From: Undibacterium sp. KW1
Lineage (GTDB): Bacteria > Pseudomonadota > Gammaproteobacteria > Burkholderiales > Burkholderiaceae_D
Direction of reading: 5' to 3'
Assembly: GCF_009937955.1 (NCBI RefSeq)
Contig: NZ_AP018439.1
Span: forward strand, 1,488,001 to 1,552,000
DNA: 64,000 nt
Shown here: positions 46,530 to 55,334 of the stretch, piece by piece
Layout: every line of letters starts with the position of its first letter
Position numbering within the stretch: the stretch's first letter is position 1
Notes under the pieces: model-generated
Told to the model about the DNA's origin: nothing
Databases searched by the model: none
What the model saw: only the letters and a program-made list of their open reading frames with translations
Program-made: the position numbers and the translations under genes

Positions 46530-47723
46530 ATGAAACTTGAGAATCCCAGCCCCATAGAGTGGAAATTTTCTGACCGCGCCGAACAGTTGCAGAGTTCTGC
46601 GATCAGGGAAATTCTGAAAGTGACCATGCGTCCTGAAGTGATTTCTTTCGCTGGCGGTTTGCCATCTCCAGAAACTTTCCCGGTAGAGCGTATGCGCGCC
46701 GCCTTTGACAAGGTATTGTCGCAACAGGGCAAGTCAGCATTGCAATACGGTCCTACCGATGGTTATGCACCTTTGCGTGAATTTTTGGCCGGCTCTTTAT
46801 CCACCAATGATTCAAAAATTCTGCCTGACCAGATCATGATGGTATCCGGCTCTCAGCAAGGCCTGGATTTGTTGGGCAAAGTCCTGGTGGATGAAGGCAG
46901 CAAGGTTTTGGTGGAAACACCAAGCTACCTCGGTGCCTTGCAGGCTTTTTCCGTGTATCGCCCTGAATTTGAATCGGTGGATACTGATGATCATGGCCTG
47001 GTGCCATCTTCAGTCGCCGCCAAAGGCGCAGGCGCACGCCTGATGTATGCCTTGCCTAACTTCCAGAACCCTACCGGACGCACCTTGTCGGTAGAGCGCC
47101 GTTATGAGCTGGTAGAGACCTGCGCCCGCATGGGTATCCCGCTGGTCGAAGATAATCCTTATGGCGACCTGTGCTATAGCGGTGAACCTTTGCCCAAGAT
47201 GCTGAACATGAATCCCGGCGGCGTGATTTACATGGGTTCTTTCTCCAAGGTGCTGACACCTGGCATACGCCTCGGTTATGTGGTTGGCCCTACACCGCTG
47301 ATACGCAAGCTTGAGCAAGCCAAGCAGGCAGCCGATTTGCATACTGCACAATTGACACAGATGGTGGTGTATGAAGTCATCAAGGATGGCTTCCTGAGTG
47401 AACACATCCCGACCATACGTACACTTTACGCAAAGCAATGTAACGCCATGCTGGATGCCATGAGCAGGCATTTCCCTGAAGGTGTGCAGTGGACCAAGCC
47501 TGAAGGCGGCATGTTCATCTGGGTGACCCTGCCTGAACACATGGACAGCAAGCAATTGCTGGACGAAGCAATCCAGCAAAATGTCGCCTTTGTACCAGGC
47601 GGCCCTTTCTATGCAAACAACCCTGCAAAAAATACCTTGCGTCTGTCCTTCGTGACTGTGTCGCCTGAGCGTATCAATGAGGGTATAGAAAAACTGGGCA
47701 AGCTGATCAAGGCAAGGCTCTGA
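46530..47723 (+). CDS. PLP-dependent class I/II aminotransferase (2-aminoadipate/LysN type)
   Basis: 397 residues, no fused HTH. It starts EWKFSDRAEQLQSSAIREILKVTMRPEVISFAGGLPSPETFP, the typical opening of LysN/ArAT I-like enzymes. The PLP lysine is in YMGSFSKVLTPGIRLGYV and the phosphate and ring contacts include NFQNPTGRTLSVERR. Probable reaction: reversible amino transfer between 2-oxoglutarate and a branched, aromatic or aminoadipate substrate. It is 61 bases downstream of the RidA gene and is followed by a strong terminator, so the two genes form an operon. Confidence 0.88.
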   Translation: MKLENPSPIEWKFSDRAEQLQSSAIREILKVTMRPEVISFAGGLPSPETFPVERMRAAFDKVLSQQGKSALQYGPTDGYAPLREFLAGSLSTNDSKILPDQIMMVSGSQQGLDLLGKVLVDEGSKVLVETPSYLGALQAFSVYRPEFESVDTDDHGLVPSSVAAKGAGARLMYALPNFQNPTGRTLSVERRYELVETCARMGIPLVEDNPYGDLCYSGEPLPKMLNMNPGGVIYMGSFSKVLTPGIRLGYVVGPTPLIRKLEQAKQAADLHTAQLTQMVVYEVIKDGFLSEHIPTIRTLYAKQCNAMLDAMSRHFPEGVQWTKPEGGMFIWVTLPEHMDSKQLLDEAIQQNVAFVPGGPFYANNPAKNTLRLSFVTVSPERINEGIEKLGKLIKARL

Positions 47724-47765
47724 TTTTCATTTCAAATGATTGCAAGGCCCTTGGGCCTGCCAATG

Positions 47766-47793
47766 AAACCCGCCGTCTGGCGGGTTTTTTTTA
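47766..47793 (+). terminator. Rho-independent terminator
   Basis: AAACCCGCC-GTCT-GGCGGGTTTTTTTT, 42 bases after the aminotransferase stop; T-run on the plus strand. Confidence 0.9.
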
Positions 47794-47936
47794 TGTTACA
47801 GAGATATTTCTTTCGTTCTGTTCTAATATGTAACTGTCAACTATTGTGATTTAAGTCATCAATTTCTCGTCCAGGCCGTTAATGTATGTATGTTTCGCAA
47901 TGCGATACTGAACTTTGATTAACTGAGGAGTAGTAA

Positions 47937-48548
47937 ATGAATAAAAAATTGTTTCTGGCCAGCCTGATGCTGACTGCCGTGACGGGTGCATTTGCACAAA
48001 ATATGACGGCCAAACAGCAATACGCTGCAGACAGCAAGCGCGCCACGCAAAGATACAATGACGATAAAAGACTGTGTGCTGATGCTGGCAGTTCCTCAGC
48101 CAGAATGCAGTGTCTGCGTGATGCCAAGGCTGAATACAATACAGCGCTGGCCGTCGCCAAACAAAATATGAGCAAACCTGTTGCTGCGCCAGTCAATGCC
48201 AGGAACGAACCGGTTTGCCCTGATTGCGGCAAGGTTGTTGCTGTTGCCGTTGTGGATAAGGAAGGTGAGGGCGGTGCCCTTGGTGTGATCGCAGGCGGCG
48301 TTGCCGGTGCTTTGCTGGGTAACCAGGTTGGTGGCGGTACAGGGCGTGATTTGGCCACGATAGCCGGTGCTGCCGGTGGTGCGTTGGCCGGGCACAAGAT
48401 AGAACAAAAAGTGAAGACAACCAAGGTATGGAATGTAACTGTCGCTTTTGATAATGGCAACAAGCAGACCTATTCTTTTGACCATGACCCTGGATTGTTG
48501 TCTGGTGATGCAGTCAGAAGTAGTGGTAATTCTGTCGTCAGGCGCTAA
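47937..48548 (+). CDS. Glycine zipper 2TM domain outer-membrane/periplasmic protein
   Basis: 203 residues. Signal peptide MNKKLFLASLMLTAVTGAFA, a charged helical region (QQYAADSKRATQRYNDDKRLCADA), CPDCGK, then the glycine zipper GVIAGGVAGALLGNQVGGGTGRDLATIAGAAGGALAGHKIEQK, typical of the SlyB/PcP-like lipoprotein group, although no lipobox is seen. The tail WNVTVAFDNGNKQTYSFDHDP is a small beta domain. Probably a membrane-insertion or stress-related envelope protein. GAGGAG precedes the ATG. Confidence 0.88.
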   Translation: MNKKLFLASLMLTAVTGAFAQNMTAKQQYAADSKRATQRYNDDKRLCADAGSSSARMQCLRDAKAEYNTALAVAKQNMSKPVAAPVNARNEPVCPDCGKVVAVAVVDKEGEGGALGVIAGGVAGALLGNQVGGGTGRDLATIAGAAGGALAGHKIEQKVKTTKVWNVTVAFDNGNKQTYSFDHDPGLLSGDAVRSSGNSVVRR

Positions 48549-48563
48549 ACTCCGTAGCATATA

Positions 48564-48593
48564 AAAAGGATTGCCGTGTCCGGGCAGTCCTTA
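48564..48593 (+). terminator. Weak terminator-like hairpin
   Basis: AAGGATTGCC / GGCAGTCCTT with one G-T wobble pair and a 7-base loop. The following T-run is poor (TTATTCTGG). Confidence 0.35.
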
Positions 48594-48764
48594 TTCTGGC
48601 TGATTGCAAAGTGGTAAAAATCTTGCACTTATAGTCAGGATTTGGAAGAATTATTTTCTTTTTGGAAACCGTTCCTCCTTCACAACTACTTTCTTGCCAA
48701 GCCCAATTCCAGCAGTTAGACTTAGGCATCCATCCCCTCACGTTCTTGCCGAGAAGGTCGTGCC

Positions 48765-49601
48765 ATGAAGCTTGATACATGCAAAGCCAGTCCTTCAAAT
48801 AATGTCCTGTTGCAGTTGTTCTGCTATGCGGCATTGTTGTTGATGGCAGCATTCAGTTCAGCTGCGCATGCCAATGAGTCATGCAAGAGCCTGTTGGCAA
48901 CTGGAAACCCTGAATATCCACCTTATCTGTGGCGCGATCCTGAAGATGAAAACCGTCTGATTGGGGCAAATGCAGAGTGGATGCAGTTATTGTCCAAAGA
49001 AATTGGCATACCTATAGACATTAAATATGTAGGCCCTTGGGGCCGTGTGCAGGAAGAGGCCAAGCTGGGGCGTGTAGATTTGCTGGCAGGCGCATTTTTT
49101 ACCTTGCCGAGGCTGGAATACATGGATTATTTCTACCCGGCTTTTCGTGAAACACGCACGGTCATCTGGACTCGCAATAATTATAATCTGCCGTACAAGA
49201 AATGGTCTGACCTGACGGGCAAGCAGGGTGTTACTGTGATTAACAACAGCTTTGGTGAAGACTTTGACCGTTATGCCAAAGAGTCTTTGAAGATATCCAT
49301 GGTGCCCAGCCTTGAGCAAGCCTTGAAGATGCTCAGCCTGTCCCGTGCTGATTACCTGATTTATGAAGAAGACCCAGGCCTGGCCTATGTTGCCAAACTG
49401 AATATCACTGGCTTGAAAACCGTCACGCCACCGATCACAAATGAAAATTTATATTTGACCCTGTCCCATAAGTCAGCTTGCAATACGCCAGAAATGCGTG
49501 GTCGTATTGCCAAGGCAGTCTATAAGCTGGACAAGCAAAACATGATGAATAAACTCATCGCGGCAAATATACAATTGTGGCGCAAGCAACAATCGAAGTA
49601 A
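48765..49601 (+). CDS. Periplasmic solute-binding protein, family 3 type, upstream of histidine kinase
   Basis: 278 residues with signal peptide (LLLMAAFSSAAHA) and the family 3 pattern: NPEYPPYLWRDPEDENRLIGANAEWMQLLSKEIGIPIDIKYVGPWGRVQEEAKLGRVDLLAGAFFTLPRLEYMDYFYPAF, then a second lobe with KQGVTVINNSFGEDF and RADYLIYEEDPGLAYVAKL. No permease genes follow; instead a histidine kinase gene starts 24 bases after its stop, so it may deliver a ligand signal to that kinase rather than to a transporter. Confidence 0.83.
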   Translation: MKLDTCKASPSNNVLLQLFCYAALLLMAAFSSAAHANESCKSLLATGNPEYPPYLWRDPEDENRLIGANAEWMQLLSKEIGIPIDIKYVGPWGRVQEEAKLGRVDLLAGAFFTLPRLEYMDYFYPAFRETRTVIWTRNNYNLPYKKWSDLTGKQGVTVINNSFGEDFDRYAKESLKISMVPSLEQALKMLSLSRADYLIYEEDPGLAYVAKLNITGLKTVTPPITNENLYLTLSHKSACNTPEMRGRIAKAVYKLDKQNMMNKLIAANIQLWRKQQSK

Positions 49602-49625
49602 CCGCTGCAAATAACAGGTAAACCA

Positions 49626-51620
49626 TTGCGTACACTCTCCCTCCGACAAATTCTTATTATCGGCGTTGTAGTTGGCATCGTATTGCCCGCGATTGTTTTG
49701 GGGCGTTTCCTGGTGCAGGACAGGTATGAGCGGGAATTGCAACTGCGTGTACGCAATCCCATGTCGCAATATGCCGATATGCTGTCGCGTGGCATGGCAG
49801 TGCCGGTCTGGACGCTGGACAAGGCGGTCGCCAATCAATTCATACAAGCCGTCATGCGCAACCCCGAAGTGGTCAGCGTCGAAGTGCTGGACGAATCCAG
49901 GTCCGTCTTTGCCTATAGCAGCAAATTCAAGAAAGAGGGCGCCAAACTATTGCGCGAAGAACGCCCCATCCTGCTGGAGACCAAGGTCATCGGCAGTGTC
50001 ATGCTGGAGCTGACTACCGAGCACATAGAAAAAGAACTATGGGCAGACTTCCTGAAGCTGGGGGTGGCCTTGCTGGTGCAGGTCGTGTTTTCTTTTATCC
50101 TGATCTGGTTATTATTTGAACGTCGCATCGTCAGGCCCATCATGGAATTGCAGTTGGCGACCGGGCGGCTGGCGCGGGGCAAACTGGATCAGCCACTGGA
50201 ATGGGTTAGGCAGGACGAAATAGGTAATCTGGCACAGGGCCTGGACAAGATGCGCCTGAACCTGGGACGCTTGATTACCGAAAGGGAAGCGCAAAATATC
50301 ACCCTGCAGCAAGAACTCAATGAGCGTTTGCGCGCCGAGCAGGCCCTGAAGGTGACCGAAGAGAAGTTCATCGGTATTTTCCAGGCGTCGCCTGTCGCCA
50401 TGACGGTACTGCGCAAAAGCCAGCACTACAGCATGATTGATGTCAACGATGCCTGGGTCAGGCAGTTTTACTGGTCCCATGATGAAATTCTCGGGGATCA
50501 CGAGACCCAGAAAGCGCTGTGGCGCAACGAAGCTGATTTCGCAGAGATACTGCGCATCATAGAACGCGATGGTGAAATTCACGACTATGAAGCCTGGCTG
50601 ACTTGTGGCCAGCAAGAAAAAATTATTCTCTGCCAGGTGTCGGGACGCATGATCAGACTCGGTAATGAACCCCTGATTATCCTGGTGCAGGAAGACATTA
50701 CCGAAAAACGCCAGAATGAGCAGGAAATCCGCAACATGAATACCACGCTGGAGAGACGGGTTTCTGAGCGTACCCAGGCGCTGGAAGCGGCTAACAGTGA
50801 ATTGACTGTGGTCCTGGAAAACCTGCAGCGTGCGCAGCGGGAGTTGCTCAGGACAGAAAAAATGGCGGCGCTGGGCTCCCTGGTCGCGGGTGTCGCTCAT
50901 GAGCTTAATACGCCCATAGGCACCAGCGTTACCGTAGCCAGCACCCTGGCGCAGCATACCGATGCTGTACTGGTTGAATTTGAAAAAGGCTTGCGCCGTT
51001 CGGTACTGGAGGAGTATCTGAGAAATGCCAAGACTGGTGCCGATTTACTCTTGCGTAACCTGAGCAAGGCATCGGAACTGGTGATCAGTTTCAAACAGGT
51101 GGCCGTCGATAGAACCAGTGCCAACCGCCGTGTCTTTGCGCTTGATGAAATGTTGTCTGAGCTGATCCTGACCATGGGGCCTACCATACGCAAGACCCGC
51201 CATGATGTTGTTCATGGAGTTCCTCCGAAACTGATGATGGACAGCTATCCGGGACCATTGGGGCAAGTGATGACTAACTTGATCAACAATGCTTTTATTC
51301 ATGGTTTTGAAGGCGATTATCGCGGCACGGTCAGTATCACGGCGCGTATTTTTGATGAGAATTTCGTCGAAATAACCGTACGCGACAATGGCAAGGGCAT
51401 ACCAGAAAGCAATCTGGGGCGCATTTTTGATCCCTTCTTTACGACTCGTCTGGGTTTGGGAGGGAGTGGTCTGGGTCTCAATATTGTCTATAACCTGGTG
51501 ACAGGTATCCTGGGCGGTAATATCGTGGTTGAAAGCGAGATTGGTAAAGGAACCTGCTTTAAAATCAGCTTGCCTCTTGAACCAAAGCTGGTGGATGAAG
51601 ATGTCGCCGAAGTCCATTGA
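49626..51620 (+). CDS. Membrane histidine kinase with HAMP and PAS domains (TTG start)
   Basis: 664 residues. TTG at 49626 is chosen as start: it has AGG about 8 bases upstream, gives a full first membrane helix (LIIGVVVGIVLPAIVLG) and no nearby ATG fits. A periplasmic loop spans 27-145, the second helix lies at about 143-165, HAMP at about 166-220, PAS at about 245-360, a coiled coil to 415, then HisKA with H425 in VAHELNTPIG and HATPase_c with GGSGLGLNIVYNLV. No regulator gene is adjacent. It is co-transcribed with the solute-binding gene, so ligand-bound binding protein may signal to the periplasmic loop. Confidence 0.9.
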   Translation: MRTLSLRQILIIGVVVGIVLPAIVLGRFLVQDRYERELQLRVRNPMSQYADMLSRGMAVPVWTLDKAVANQFIQAVMRNPEVVSVEVLDESRSVFAYSSKFKKEGAKLLREERPILLETKVIGSVMLELTTEHIEKELWADFLKLGVALLVQVVFSFILIWLLFERRIVRPIMELQLATGRLARGKLDQPLEWVRQDEIGNLAQGLDKMRLNLGRLITEREAQNITLQQELNERLRAEQALKVTEEKFIGIFQASPVAMTVLRKSQHYSMIDVNDAWVRQFYWSHDEILGDHETQKALWRNEADFAEILRIIERDGEIHDYEAWLTCGQQEKIILCQVSGRMIRLGNEPLIILVQEDITEKRQNEQEIRNMNTTLERRVSERTQALEAANSELTVVLENLQRAQRELLRTEKMAALGSLVAGVAHELNTPIGTSVTVASTLAQHTDAVLVEFEKGLRRSVLEEYLRNAKTGADLLLRNLSKASELVISFKQVAVDRTSANRRVFALDEMLSELILTMGPTIRKTRHDVVHGVPPKLMMDSYPGPLGQVMTNLINNAFIHGFEGDYRGTVSITARIFDENFVEITVRDNGKGIPESNLGRIFDPFFTTRLGLGGSGLGLNIVYNLVTGILGGNIVVESEIGKGTCFKISLPLEPKLVDEDVAEVH

Positions 51621-51668
51621 GAGTGCGAGTACTAGCGGTGCGGGTGCTACATCTGATAAAGTTGCGGC

Positions 51669-52385
51669 ATGACAAAATTAAGCTTAGATAAAATCCTGCA
51701 ATCACAAGGATTTGGAACCCGCAAATATTGCCGCGACCTGGTAGAAGATGGTGAAGTTACCATCAATGGCGAAGTGATACGCAACGTCAAAACAAGTTTT
51801 GAAACTCAGGGTTTGCAATTTCATATCTTTGAAGAAGACTGGGAATACCGCGAGCGCGTGTATATCGTCCTCAACAAACCGGCAAACTTTGAATGCTCAC
51901 GCAAGCCCAGCCACCATCCCGGCGTATTGACACTCTTGCCCGAACAATTCAGCTGGCGTGACGTGCAGCCTGTGGGGCGGCTTGACCATGATACGACTGG
52001 CATGTTGCTGATGTCAGACGATGGCCCGTTTATCCATGCGCAATCTTCACCCAAGCGCCACGTACCCAAAGTGTATCAGGCAACAACGGCTGAGCCGGTG
52101 ACCGAGGAGCTGGTGAGCTTATTATTGCAAGGTGTGAAACTGCATGATGAGCCTGCTCCACTGGCTGCCGTACATTGCCAGAAGTTGGGAGATCACCTGC
52201 TGGAAATCGTGCTGGAGCAGGGCAAATACCACCAGGTCAAGCGCATGCTGGCCGCAGCAGGCAATCATTGTGCCGCCTTGCAGCGCACTGCCATAGGCAA
52301 ATTGACACTGGAATCGCTGGAGCTGGAAGAAGGTGAGTGGTGTTATCTGACTCCTGAACATCTGGCTTTACTGGTGCCCGCCTGA
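51669..52385 (+). CDS. RNA pseudouridine synthase, RsuA/RluB/E/F family
   Basis: 238 residues. An S4 domain is at the start (LDKILQSQGFGTRKYCRDLVEDGEVTINGEVI), then the catalytic-domain motif VQPVGRLDHDTTGMLLMSDDGPFIHAQ, with the catalytic Asp in RLDHDT. The later KYHQVKRMLAAAGNHCAALQRTAIGKLTLE matches the RsuA family end. It modifies uridine in rRNA; the exact target (16S position 516 or a 23S site) cannot be told. It starts 48 bases after the kinase gene. Confidence 0.92.
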   Translation: MTKLSLDKILQSQGFGTRKYCRDLVEDGEVTINGEVIRNVKTSFETQGLQFHIFEEDWEYRERVYIVLNKPANFECSRKPSHHPGVLTLLPEQFSWRDVQPVGRLDHDTTGMLLMSDDGPFIHAQSSPKRHVPKVYQATTAEPVTEELVSLLLQGVKLHDEPAPLAAVHCQKLGDHLLEIVLEQGKYHQVKRMLAAAGNHCAALQRTAIGKLTLESLELEEGEWCYLTPEHLALLVPA

Positions 52386-52518
52386 ACTTTTTGACGGTGT
52401 TGACAGGCGTCAGGTGGTTTTATGTATGCCCTGGATCAGATGAAGTCTTGCTATCTTCCGGTGAATATGGATAATCTGATCAGATGCTGTAGTTCTTACT
52501 CTGTCAAAAGGAGCAGAC

Positions 52519-53133
52519 ATGCCTGTCATTGCAATTGTCAATCCCAAAGGGGGCGTCGGTAAAAGCACGGTGGCTACCAACCTGGCAGGATATTTCGCTG
52601 CGCATGGTCATAAAGTCATGCTGGGGGATACTGATGTGCAGCAGTCTTCCCGCACCTGGTTGACATTGCGACCACAAAATCTGCCGCAAATCCAGCCCTG
52701 GGATATTGCAGATGGCCATATATTAAAACCGCCCAAAGGTACTACCCATGTCGTACTGGATACTCCTGCAGGCCTGACGGGAAGCAAGCTCGATATGGTG
52801 CTGAAGTCAGCCGACAAGATCATCGTACCCTTGCAGGCATCGATTTTTGACATCCTGGCAACAGAAGAATTCCTGAAAAGCCTGTCCCAGCATAAAAAAA
52901 ATGGTTACCAGATAGGCATCCTGGGTATGCGCGTAAATACACGCAGCAAGGCAGCAGAGCAGCTTGAGCATTATGTAGGCCAACTGGGTTTGCCCGTTCT
53001 GGGGTTTTTGCGGGATACACAAAACTATATACAACTGGCGGCCCATGGCGCCACCTTGTGGGATGTCGCGCCATCCAGAGTGGAAAAAGACTTGCCGCAA
53101 TGGGAACATATCGTTAATTGGGTCAAGACTTGA
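52519..53133 (+). CDS. Solo ParA-family ATPase
   Basis: 204 residues. The deviant Walker A KGGVGKST has signature Lys10 and Lys15, and the following LGDTDVQQSSRTWLT fits Walker A'. VVLDTPAG is the Walker B-type motif. It is short, without an N-terminal HTH or ParB partner gene, like the orphan ParA proteins that position non-chromosomal cargo (chemoreceptor, carboxysome, secretion or pole components). GGAG precedes the ATG. It stands alone between pseudouridine synthase and acyltransferase genes. Confidence 0.9.
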   Translation: MPVIAIVNPKGGVGKSTVATNLAGYFAAHGHKVMLGDTDVQQSSRTWLTLRPQNLPQIQPWDIADGHILKPPKGTTHVVLDTPAGLTGSKLDMVLKSADKIIVPLQASIFDILATEEFLKSLSQHKKNGYQIGILGMRVNTRSKAAEQLEHYVGQLGLPVLGFLRDTQNYIQLAAHGATLWDVAPSRVEKDLPQWEHIVNWVKT

Positions 53134-53269
53134 TAGCCTGTTGTGACATCGCTTTCGTTAATTAATCTAAAAAAAGCTGATTTTTATTCCCTTAGTTGCC
53201 ACTGCTCACTATAATGCCGCTTGCTTGAAGAGAAGGCAGAATTCTCTTTTCTTATCAAAGACTTACGGC

Positions 53270-53878
53270 ATGCATCTTACCATTTTTGAAACTCCCATCA
53301 TTAATACCTTCATGCGCTGGCTGTCCATTATCGGGCTTAAACTGGCTGGCTGGAAGGTCGAGGGTATTGTTCCTGCCGAGCAAAAATATGTCCTGATCGC
53401 CGCCCCGCATACGAGTAACTGGGACTTTCCCGTGACCCTGATGGTGTGTTTTGCCTTGCGTCTGCGCGTCTACTGGATGGGTAAGTCCAGCCTGTTTCCA
53501 CCTGTACTGGGGCATGTCATGCGCTGGCTGGGCGGTATTCCGGTCGATCGTAGTAAATCTGGCAACTTGGTGCAGGGTACGGTAGATGCCTTCCATGCCA
53601 ATCAAAGATTGACAGTCATTGTCCCGCCAGAAGGTACCAGGGGCAAGGTCACTCATTGGAAAACCGGGTTTTACTACATCGCACTTGGTGCCGGTGTGCC
53701 GATTGCACTTGGTTATCTTGATTTTAAGCGCAAGGCAGGTGGTATAGGCAAGATGTTCGCGGTGAGTGGTGATATTGAAGCAGATATGGCGCAGATACGT
53801 GAGTTCTACTGTGGCATCTCAGGCAAGAATCCTCAGCAGTTTGACGAAGGCAAAATACAGACGAAAACTCAGGACTGA
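53270..53878 (+). CDS. 1-acyl-sn-glycerol-3-phosphate acyltransferase-like protein
   Basis: 202 residues from ATG 53270; a TTG-initiated extension at 53225 is rejected. PlsC-type blocks are present: motif HTSNWDFP (H-X4-D), the membrane-near WMGKSSLFPP and GGIPVDRSKSGNLVQ, and PEGTRGKVTHWKTGFYYIALGAGVPIALGYLDF. This is the short form that acts on lysophosphatidate or another lysolipid. It is separated from the convergent acyltransferase 3 gene by 85 bases. Confidence 0.88.
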   Translation: MHLTIFETPIINTFMRWLSIIGLKLAGWKVEGIVPAEQKYVLIAAPHTSNWDFPVTLMVCFALRLRVYWMGKSSLFPPVLGHVMRWLGGIPVDRSKSGNLVQGTVDAFHANQRLTVIVPPEGTRGKVTHWKTGFYYIALGAGVPIALGYLDFKRKAGGIGKMFAVSGDIEADMAQIREFYCGISGKNPQQFDEGKIQTKTQD

Positions 53879-53963
53879 GCAAGTAAGGCGCTGACCCGGA
53901 TTCGTATATCAGTGCAGATTCAAGGTTCTTGCTGTACAGGATTTTTCTGGGCGTCCTGAGCGT

Positions 53964-55037
53964 CTATGACCAGTCCTGCTGGCTTGCTGGCCGTTTGGGG
54001 ATCAGCAGCCATGCGAGCGGATCAAGGATCAGACGCTTGGTGAGGGCTTCAGTTTTTTCATGCGCGCACACCCATGTGATAGCCATGGAAACCAGAACTG
54101 AAACCGCCAGGGCTACAGTATTTTCATGCTTGAAAATGGCGCGCAATACACCAGTCTCTTGCAATATGATTAATGCCATCCCATGCCACACCAGAACATA
54201 AATAGAACGTTTGCCTATCTGTGCCATACGCAGGTCTTTTTGCGCCAGCAAATACAGGACGGACAATCCGATTACTGTTGATGCGGCATACTGCAATAAC
54301 TGATACATGCTGCCAGTAAGGTTGGCCATTTCCAGCCTGTGTAATGAGTAACTGCCATAGAACCAGCGGTAGTCAAAATCACTCTTGAGCATGAAGGCTG
54401 CAATGAGCGCTGCCACGACGACGACTGCACTGACCAGCAATCTCTCCTTCTTTTTGACATTGAATATTTCAGGACCGAGCTTCCAGCCTAACAAGAAGTA
54501 AGGGAAGAAGATCAGGGTGCGTGAAATACCAAGGAAATAGCCCGCATGTTCAGAGTAGCTGCCAGCCAGCGACAGGGCCAACGCCAGCATGACCCCAAAT
54601 TGCATGCGCGAAAACAAAGGCAACAGCAGGCGCCAGCACAACAGACTCAGTAGATACCACAGCATCCAGTAAGGTGCGACCAGCCCGGCATAGACACTGG
54701 CCGTGCCTTTCAGGGCAAATTCGGTTGCTTCATAAATGATTTCAAAGCCTATCAATGGTACCAGCACGGTAGAGATCAGTTGAGTGGCATTTTTATCATC
54801 CCAGCTAGCCTTGGAAAACATGCCAGACATCAGGGCAAACATGGGCATGTGGAAGGAGTAAACAAAAATCCAGATGGAACGCAAAACATGATCTTCGCCC
54901 ACGTAAATTTCTATCAGATGGCCAAACACGACTAAAAAAATCAAGACAGCCTTGATATTGTCTATGCTGGTATTTCTGATTTTGGGAGTTGTAGGATTGG
55001 TCATGCCTGTCCAGGTAGTGCGGGGGAATGCCGCCAT
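53964..55037 (-). CDS. Acyltransferase 3 family membrane protein (OafA/NolL-like)
   Basis: About 357 residues; ATG 55004 is an alternative start that gives a family-like N-terminus. SIDNIKAVLIFLVVFGHLIE carries the catalytic His of the acyltransferase 3 family, and FSFHMPMFALMSGMFSK continues the pattern. About ten hydrophobic helices follow. It resembles the fucose 4-O-acetylase/NolL group, which puts acetyl groups on surface polysaccharides or lipids. It is a solitary gene without a polysaccharide cluster nearby. Confidence 0.85.
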   Translation of the reverse strand: MAAFPRTTWTGMTNPTTPKIRNTSIDNIKAVLIFLVVFGHLIEIYVGEDHVLRSIWIFVYSFHMPMFALMSGMFSKASWDDKNATQLISTVLVPLIGFEIIYEATEFALKGTASVYAGLVAPYWMLWYLLSLLCWRLLLPLFSRMQFGVMLALALSLAGSYSEHAGYFLGISRTLIFFPYFLLGWKLGPEIFNVKKKERLLVSAVVVVAALIAAFMLKSDFDYRWFYGSYSLHRLEMANLTGSMYQLLQYAASTVIGLSVLYLLAQKDLRMAQIGKRSIYVLVWHGMALIILQETGVLRAIFKHENTVALAVSVLVSMAITWVCAHEKTEALTKRLILDPLAWLLIPKRPASQQDWS

Positions 55038-55260
55038 GATAGCGAAATTGGCTGCTGATATACACTCTTAGTTTGTAACGAAGCATTTAAATTCCGGTAT
55101 CCGGGTTACATTAACGCAATGCGGGTAGTAGAAAGTGGATTGCAAAAAAACAGCCTCAACATGCCATAAAAACAAAACTTGAAGCTGCATTTTTTTCGCC
55201 AGCTTGCCTTGGAGTTTGATGAATTTGGGTAAAATATGGGCTATGCTTTCCATTCTTTAA

Positions 55261-55278
55261 AATTTCCACCTGGAAATT
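55261..55278. promoter_or_regulatory. Palindromic operator candidate AATTTCCA-CC-TGGAAATT
   Basis: Perfect 8-base arms with a CC centre, 57 bases upstream of the FliL-like start. A second copy with 7-base arms lies upstream of the GH44 gene at 15483-15498. The surrounding bases are also AT-rich in both. Confidence 0.4.
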
Positions 55279-55334
55279 AAATGCACGATCAGTGTGTTGA
55301 GTGTATGGACATCTGCAAGCTATAAGAGGTAGTT

